Origin: Sthenelais limicola
Lineage: Eukaryota; Annelida; Polychaeta; Phyllodocida; Sigalionidae
DNA: 64,000 bases
Assembly (NCBI GenBank): GCA_942159475.1
Contig: OW804096.1
Location: forward strand, 41,787,744 to 41,851,743
Direction of reading: 5' to 3'
Within the stretch, counting starts at the first letter, position 1, and every line of letters begins with the position of its first letter. Of the stretch, positions 58,658-64,000 are shown piece by piece. Position numbers and translations under genes: made by a program. The notes under the pieces were generated by a model that was not told the origin of the DNA, did not search any database, and saw only the letters and a list, made by a program, of their open reading frames with translations.

Positions 58658-59566
58658 ATGAACCAAGCATATCGCCCGGGTACCATCAAGAACCACAGAT
58701 ACATCCTCAGACTCTACGTGGGCATGGCCACACAATTTCGTCAAAACTACCACAATCCATCGGTGCAACTGGTCGCGGCCTTCATCGAGCAGGCAGCTCG
58801 TTCGGCCCGCACCGCGATGGGTGTAGCATCACTTGTCTCATCACTAAAGGCTATCTTACAAAGGCTTGATATTCCAACAGGGGCCTTTCAATCGCGCCAG
58901 GTCCAACTACTATTGAGATCTATATCTATAAACAAGAGGACCCCGGCAGTCCAGAGGCCTCCTATCACACCTCAAGACCTCAGGCGCATTCTACAGGTGC
59001 TTCATTTCAACCCATACTACTACCAATATGCGGTTGCTTTCCTCCTCCTATTTACTACAAATATGCGCCAGTCAAATATAGCTCCAAGAACACAGAGACA
59101 ACTTGACACCACAAGACAGGTGACTACAGACGACCTGGCTATCAACAAGGAGTCTATAGTCATAAATATTAAATGGTCAAAAGCCCAACAGACTGTCGCC
59201 AACCAAGCCTCTTTGACCATTCCTCGGGCAGCCGACAAGCAGCTGTGTGTAGTCCACCATCTCACAAGGTTATACAAGATATCCCCGCCCTCCCCAAATG
59301 CCCTCCTCCTCCGCTTTAGAGACAAAACTCCAATGACGACGCAACACCTAGTCTCCATATGGAAAAAGGCGGTGGCTTCAGCTGGCATTGATCCCACCAC
59401 CACGTTACACTCCCTAAGGAGGGGGGGCAGCCTTTACTTACAAGAAAAAGGCGTGGATATTCCAGACATTGCAAAGCACGGTGGCTGGAAAAGTCGAGCC
59501 ATCTTTCGTTATGCGAGAAACCCCTCCACTATCTCTACACTCCAGGCACTAAAGTCCCTCTCATGA
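58658..59566 (+). CDS. Tyrosine recombinase (ORF3)
   Basis: 302 codons from the first ATG. It would integrate the circular DNA form. The N-terminal part has a SAM-like core-binding segment (NQAYRPGTIKNHRYILRLYV). The catalytic domain shows R137 in FTTNMRQSN, a likely K around IKWSKAQQ, H251-x-x-R254 in HSLRRGGS, H274 in HGGW and the nucleophile Y285 in FRYARNP. The R-K-H-R-H-Y set is complete. In-frame residues upstream of the ATG (LDSYLRAAESR) look like the start of the same helix, so the natural N-terminus is probably upstream, in the overlap with RT. It ends 19 bases before B1. Confidence 0.93.
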   Translation: MNQAYRPGTIKNHRYILRLYVGMATQFRQNYHNPSVQLVAAFIEQAARSARTAMGVASLVSSLKAILQRLDIPTGAFQSRQVQLLLRSISINKRTPAVQRPPITPQDLRRILQVLHFNPYYYQYAVAFLLLFTTNMRQSNIAPRTQRQLDTTRQVTTDDLAINKESIVINIKWSKAQQTVANQASLTIPRAADKQLCVVHHLTRLYKISPPSPNALLLRFRDKTPMTTQHLVSIWKKAVASAGIDPTTTLHSLRRGGSLYLQEKGVDIPDIAKHGGWKSRAIFRYARNPSTISTLQALKSLS

Positions 59567-59585
59567 ACTACAAGCCTTGCCTTTG

Positions 59586-59856
59586 GCTTAAAACTACACA
59601 TCTGCTTCAAACATCAATTGCCATTGTCAATCACGCTGCCATGTTTATCGCTGATTACCTCTTAACTTAATCATCAATTTACAATTGTCTTATCACTTTT
59701 ATCAAGGATCAATCAAACAAATATATTGATCTCTTATCTTCTTATTATACATCAAAGTTTATTTATCATCCATGTATTTACCAAATCATTCATCATATTT
59801 AATAAATATTACAAATAAACTTTTATTCTCCAACCCGGTGTCCGTCTTAGTCCATG
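59586..59856 (+). repeat. Split direct repeat B1
   Basis: 271 bp, GCTTAAAACTACACATCTGC to GTCTTAGTCCATG. It differs from B2 (60059-60329) at three positions I can see (AAATCATT/AACTCATT, ATTACAAA/ATTATAAA, GTGTCCGT/GTGTCTGT). It abuts A2 directly. It holds AATAAA hexamers at 59801-59806 and 59814-59819. Confidence 0.95.
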
Positions 59857-59970
59857 TGATTTGCATTGGTTATTATTAGCCAATGGGGCTGCATGGTCTT
59901 CGATCACTGGGCCTACTAATCCTATATAAACTCATTCATCCATGTACTAACCCTCATTCTTTCACTCGCT
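59857..59970 (+). repeat. Split direct repeat A2
   Basis: 114 bp copy of A1 immediately after B1, so the internal B1/A2 junction reads TCCATG|TGATTTGC. This internal junction presumably reproduces the junction of the circular form, with B2 end and A1 start joined. It includes a second TATA box. Confidence 0.95.
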
Positions 59971-60058
59971 CCCACCCACCACATTCCCTTTTTCTTAACT
60001 TTCAATTTATATATTTTCAGGTGTCCTCAACTCCATCGAGCGACACCTCCTCCAAGCA
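59971..60058 (+). other. Unique spacer between A2 and B2
   Basis: 88 bases not repeated elsewhere in the element. They contain a pyrimidine-rich stretch ending TATATTTTCAG, which looks like a 3' splice site. They also contain an inverted pair AGGTGTC (60019-60025) and GACACCT (60042-60048) around a 16-base loop. Confidence 0.7.
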
Positions 60059-60329
60059 GCTTAAAACTACACATCTGCTTCAAACATCAATTGCCATTGT
60101 CAATCACGCTGCCATGTTTATCGCTGATTACCTCTTAACTTAATCATCAATTTACAATTGTCTTATCACTTTTATCAAGGATCAATCAAACAAATATATT
60201 GATCTCTTATCTTCTTATTATACATCAAAGTTTATTTATCATCCATGTATTTACCAACTCATTCATCATATTTAATAAATATTATAAATAAACTTTTATT
60301 CTCCAACCCGGTGTCTGTCTTAGTCCATG
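60059..60329 (+). repeat. Split direct repeat B2 (right terminus)
   Basis: 271 bp copy of B1 forming the right end of the element. AATAAA hexamers at 60274-60279 and 60287-60292 could end a transcript begun in A1 or A2. Host DNA starts at GTGAGGTCATG. Confidence 0.95.
60274..60292 (+). terminator. Candidate poly(A) signals in repeat B2
   Basis: Two AATAAA hexamers 13 bases apart, about 40-55 bases before the element end. The same pair is present in B1 (59801-59819), so a transcript must read through the first set to include A2 and B2. Confidence 0.45.
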
Positions 60330-60498
60330 GTGAGGTCATGATAGTGACCTTTGAAAAATGACCTGTGGTGTGGAGAAATAAGAGACGCTTGATCTTGAAT
60401 ATCTCGAAAATGTGTCACTTATACGTACGAATTCCAGGAACTAGGCGAGAAAAAATACATAAAACAGAGTGGTTTGTATATTTCAACATTGCCTGCCT

Positions 60499-60881
60499 AT
60501 ATGTAATGTGTCACAGAAAAATGCGTCACGAACGCAGAAATGGTATTTTCCACAATCTCACAAATTTAAAAATTTTTGTCTGAGAGTTTATTGTTCTTAG
60601 TTGTAGGAATCCATGTACTAAAGTTCAAGACAGTGCTAAACGTATCCATGTGTTTCTGAGGTGATCCTAAGGAGTAAAGGAGTATTTGATAACTAATTTA
60701 TTAATTTACTCGAAATATCGCTAACATTTTTCCAGACATAGAAAATATTGAAGAATCTATCACATATTTCATATTGTTTACCATCATAGGAATCGGCTTA
60801 ATTCCATCTTTTCAAGAATGATGATATCTCAAAATCCATTTTTACGACTTGTGACTCATTTTTCTGTGACGCATTCCATAT
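60499..60881. repeat. Inverted-repeat element, copy 2 of the 4.8 kb family
   Basis: Left arm ATATGTAATGTGTCACAGAA continuing to AAATGCGTCAC (60499-60529). Right arm GTGACTCATTTTTCTGTGAC continuing to GCATTCCATAT (60851-60881). The arms are imperfect reverse complements, about 320 bases apart. The right arm is preceded by GATATCTCAAAATCC, as in the 4.8 and 33.2 kb members. Confidence 0.6.
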
Positions 60882-61247
60882 CTCATGAACCTGGCTGTTT
60901 AATTGCAAGGACGATTAATCTCGTATTTTCTAAAACATAATTTGCTGACGACAAGAACTCGGCATTAAGACTTATCCCTAAACTGAAATTACCTCACCAT
61001 TTGAGACCCAATAACTTAAAATATAGTTTTAATTGTGTTGGGAGAGTGGAATTCTGCCTACCTCAAAGTACTGGCACTGGGAAGTCCTATTTCACTTAGT
61101 GTATCCTTCTGTCCTCAGCCAATATGGCTGGAGACATAAAAGCTAATTACTCGCACAGTGATTCAGTTCTTGGATGTACAAAAAGTAATCAAATGACTGT
61201 GGGGCGGTGATATTTAAGTCCATTTCCTCATTAGTGTTATCAGTGGG

Positions 61248-61271
61248 ATTCTCTATTGATCAATAGAGAAT
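61248..61271. repeat. 24 bp perfect palindrome
   Basis: ATTCTCTATTGA followed directly by TCAATAGAGAAT, with no spacer. Confidence 0.85.
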
Positions 61272-61927
61272 TTCATAAATGTTATTTCTCTTCCTTTCTG
61301 GGCCAAGCCTCAAGGTGGAGATTAACTATTGGCGGTCCATTGCATGCAAAGGGTAAGGAATGCAATATCTAGAACCTTTGATTTTTAGTTGTTGATTGTA
61401 GTAGGAGTTCAGCAGTTTTAACAGCATGAATTATTGTTCTAACAATTTTACAAATTTTAACAATTCTACAAATTTGATTCCGCCAGCCATAGGTGACCGT
61501 TCAGACCAAAACATTATTATTGTTTGAATACAAAATTTAGAATTAAAGATACTCAGGGGTATTTTGGAAGAAATTTCATAATTTAGAAAACTTACATAAT
61601 TATGTGTGTCAGGTTTTGTCCGAATAAGAATAAGAATGATTTAAAAAAATAATTTAAGATGGAAAGACCCGGCTTCAATATCCTTTTCAGTTATTCAGCA
61701 GCATTTCTGCTGCATTTTGTTTAATGTCATGTTCATATTTCAAATGTCTATAGTTGCAAGGATATCTTTGCAGTAGTTCCTTTGATGGATGATACACAGG
61801 ATATTTTCCGTAACTCCATACTACATCCGGCAGGCTTGAAATCCTCCTAATTGTGCGAGTTAGACCTGTCGATGTGACCTTAAATTGGTAATACATCGTT
61901 TCAACAACAACGGCGACTTCTTCTATA

Positions 61928-61954
61928 ATAAAATAAAATAAAATAAAATAAAAG
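61928..61954 (+). repeat. (AAAAT)n microsatellite
   Basis: Five consecutive AATAA/AAAAT pentamers between TTCTAT and GTAATATG. Confidence 0.85.
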
Positions 61955-62719
61955 TAATATGCTCCTCTTTGAAGTGGTTACCAATTATGTATTTCTTTTT
62001 TCATTGTGAATATATTTTTGCGAGCCTTTTAATGTGCGCTACAAGAAAACGGAAGCCAGCGAGCTTCCTTTTGCATAAACTAAATTCCGTTCCTCATTCA
62101 AGGAACGCTGTGAACAATTGATTTTCTTTATCGACCCATTACTCGAATTTTATATTCTTCAGCCAAGTGGGCTAATGGCGGCGATGGTTAGGTCCCATAC
62201 TTTCGCCTTCATCGTACCCACTATATGACATGGACATACCTATTGGAGAGTTCTCTCTAAAAGCATTTCATAATAATACCTTGGGGGCCGTCCTCTTTTC
62301 ACTTCGCTGTGTAATATGCTTATCGCAAAGGCCCAAGGCAGGGATTGAAAGGTCTGCCCCATCGGGGAAGAACATCTAGTGGACACCTCTGTTGGAAAGA
62401 AAGAATGTAATGAGTGTACTAACATTTCGGCTCAACATTATGTGGTTCTGTGTATGCATACAATCTATCATAATGAACGTTATTAGGGAAACAGACATGT
62501 GATATGGTGAATATAATAATGACTCTTATCGCCTAGTCTGCTTGTCACGGTCGAATCTGAACATGCAATGATGGAAATGGGATGGATACAAATTAACACA
62601 AATATTAAAGCTGTATTCACAGCTTTACTAAAAAGATATCTTACCAACTTTATTCATAGTATAGGTGAACTGTTTATATGTTTACATTTGCATATATACT
62701 AGAATTTGAAGTTGAGTCG

Positions 62720-62836
62720 GCCGAGAGCATCCTCCCTAGGCAGGCCCTATACTCCGCAACCAGTTTCTACGTACTAGCCTAGTATGGAGTAACTCATTGC
62801 GGAATAGAGGGCCTGCCTAGGGTGGATGGCCGAGAG
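62720..62836. mobile_element. hAT-like MITE, 101 bp, with 8 bp target duplication
   Basis: GCCGAGAG occurs at 62720-62727 and again at 62829-62836, flanking 62728-62828. The element ends are CATCCTCCCTAGGCAGGCCC and its imperfect complement GGGCCTGCCTAGGGTGGATG. About 32 bp can pair with few mismatches through to CCGCAA/TTGCGG. An 8 bp duplication is typical of the hAT superfamily; assignment is by that and size only. Confidence 0.7.
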
Positions 62837-62837
62837 A

Positions 62838-63268
62838 AGCAGTCTGGCCACTGTCGACAAAATCGTTGGCGATGCGTTGGCAATGATCGAGCTAGTCGAT
62901 AAGAATTTTGTAAAATTTAATGCATCGTCTTTGCATCGACTATCCATCGCTATGCCTTCGGCAATGCCAGCGATGACAAGCGATAGGTGGGCGATGTGAA
63001 AATTGCATCGGTAAAACATGTTTGATATATCCCGGCGATAAGATTTTGCATCGGTGCATTGTCAAGGGAGGTAAGGGCCATGGCGATGCATTGGCGATGT
63101 TTGGTCGATGAGATTGTATATGTAAAAGCATGAAAATTGGTTCTATAGTTGCCGAACTTGTTTCCCTCGTCGATGCAAAGATGATGCAGTCACCAATAGC
63201 CCTCATCATCGCAGGCAACTACATCGTCTTTGAATTGACACCTTTTTGTCGACAGTGGCCAGACCGCT
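62838..63268. mobile_element. Foldback element, uninterrupted copy
   Basis: 431 bp between AGCAGTCTGGCCACTGTCGA and GTCGACAGTGGCCAGACCGC plus T. It is the same family as the nested pair at 39065-39821, with shared internal blocks such as TTTGCATCGAC, ATGCCTTCGGCAAT, GCATGAAAATT and GGTTCTATAGTTGCC. It sits one base after the target duplication of the hAT-like MITE. No coding capacity. Confidence 0.75.
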
Positions 63269-63387
63269 TTACGACCGCTGATGAGCGATAATAAGTGAAG
63301 CCACCGCGGGTAATATGATATAACAGGCGTAACAAAAAGTGGAAAATCTTTAGTTTTTGACGATGCTAACTAAGATGGTAGCTTTAA

Positions 63388-64000
63388 AGGTAAATTGCCT
63401 TATTTGGTCAAATCCAAAATAAATGTCATTTGTCTGAATGTTTGGAATATGATTCTTGAAGTGTTTGGGCCATATCAATGCAAATAATTTGATAGGTCAC
63501 CGTGCTTGTTTGATAACACGTATCAGCCAAGTATCTTGTCCGCAAGAGATTAAAAAGAAGTGTCGTCAATGCCCAATCTCATTTTCTGTCATGGGTGTTT
63601 TCGGCGACACAAAAGACCAAGCTTAGGCCTAATATGACGCATAAACATCGCAGCTTGTTTGAAGAATATTACCTCGATAACTGAAACAGACAGAGCTGCA
63701 TCGACAATGGAGAAGGCGAATCTAGCCTCCATTGCGGCCAAGAAATGTGTCATGAATATCATGCCTCACAGTTTTACCAATTTAGATTAAAATATCAGCA
63801 GTTGATATCTGTGATGTGAATAATTTCAGAAACTTCCAGTTAGAGAAAGCAAAGTCTTAGCCGTTAATTGAATATCTAATCATTTATGAGAAAAGGACTA
63901 TTCTCGTTATTTTTTTCAGTATTGATGTAACTGTAATTTTCTTGCTCTAAATGAATAAAAAAGATGAAAAAAATAACAAGAATAATAGCCCATAAATCTC
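63388..64000. other. No gene supported at right edge
   Basis: AT-rich sequence to the end of the window. No exon, repeat or RNA gene could be supported. Confidence 0.45.

Larger units (their letters stand above)
55279..60329 (+). mobile_element. Ngaro-like tyrosine-recombinase retrotransposon, near-complete
   Basis: A 5051 bp element in the order A1 - gag - RT/RNase H - tyrosine recombinase - B1 - A2 - B2. Split direct repeats of this form, with a tyrosine recombinase in place of a DDE integrase and no target-site duplication, characterise the PAT/Ngaro branch of the DIRS order. The RT frame ends shortly after RNase H with no methyltransferase module, which favours Ngaro over DIRS1/PAT. A1 and A2 differ at 1 of 114 positions, B1 and B2 at 3 of 271. 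Replication is believed to pass through a circular intermediate re-formed via the split repeats, and integration uses the recombinase. The left junction reads AGAATA|TGATTTGC and the right TCCATG|GTGAGG. The element is visibly less AT-rich than its flanks. The one visible lesion is in the gag N-terminus. Confidence 0.93.
60330..62604. other. Intergenic, no gene supported
   Basis: Holds the inverted-repeat copy at 60499-60881, the palindrome at 61248 and the AAAAT microsatellite at 61928. Short ORFs (60365-60583, 61687-61896 minus, 62240-62425 minus) have no recognisable motif. Confidence 0.45.
62605..63387. mobile_element. TTAA-flanked MITE, copy 3, carrying two nested insertions
   Basis: TTAA-AGCTGTATTCACAGC on the left (TTAA 62605-62608) and GATGGTAGCT-TTAA on the right (63384-63387) match the termini of copies 1 and 2. 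The internal GAATTTGAAGTTGA matches copy 2, and CTGATGAGCGATAATAAGTG matches copy 1. Between those shared blocks lie a hAT-like MITE (62728-62828) and a foldback element (62838-63268). Confidence 0.75.

Noticed and set aside
56302..59403. Minus-strand and alternate-frame ORFs inside the retrotransposon
   Set aside because: They are shadows of gag, RT/RNase H and recombinase, and none shows an independent motif.

Overview
The window is eukaryotic nuclear DNA, almost certainly from an invertebrate animal. It is AT-rich, gene-poor, has phased introns, and carries many small hairpin and inverted-repeat elements. No bacterial gene organisation, rRNA, CRISPR array or convincing tRNA was seen. The family content (a Ly-6/uPAR-domain gene and a Ngaro-like tyrosine-recombinase retrotransposon) fits a bilaterian, possibly a mollusc; the phylum is inference only.

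The clearest feature is an almost intact 5.05 kb Ngaro-like retrotransposon at 55279-60329. Its three plus-strand reading frames encode a gag-like zinc-finger protein, a reverse transcriptase/RNase H and a tyrosine recombinase. Split direct repeats surround them in the order A1 - ORFs - B1 - A2 - B2. Repeat copies differ at 1 of 114 (A) and 3 of 271 (B) positions, so the insertion is young. A perfect -1 slippery heptamer lies at the gag/RT junction. The only visible lesion is a frame break near the gag N-terminus.

The second clear feature is a host gene invisible to plain ORF calling. Three phase-compatible plus-strand exons (1105-1185, 18938-19077, 20747-21022) join into one three-finger (LU, Ly-6/uPAR) domain with a C-terminal tail like a GPI signal. 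The signal-peptide exon was not found and is probably left of the window. Weaker candidate exons are a GPCR-like terminal exon (48312-48711, minus), a pair of cysteine-rich minus-strand exons (29921-30270), a frame-broken coding-like segment (28245-28620, minus) and three possible terminal exons (40491, 48894, 49909).

The rest is intron or intergenic DNA with mobile-element debris: a three-copy TTAA-flanked MITE family (24.2, 43.2, 62.6 kb); a roughly 400 bp foldback family with one copy nested in another (39.1-39.8 kb) and one inside the third MITE (62.8-63.3 kb); a 101 bp hAT-like MITE with 8 bp target duplication in the same nest; perfect palindromes at 8.6, 38.2 and 61.25 kb; a dispersed inverted-repeat family (4.8, 60.5 kb and fragments); and several tandem duplications. 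I found no credible undescribed multi-gene system. The most testable new points are the retrotransposon's frameshift signal, the LU gene model and the nested-element stratigraphy.
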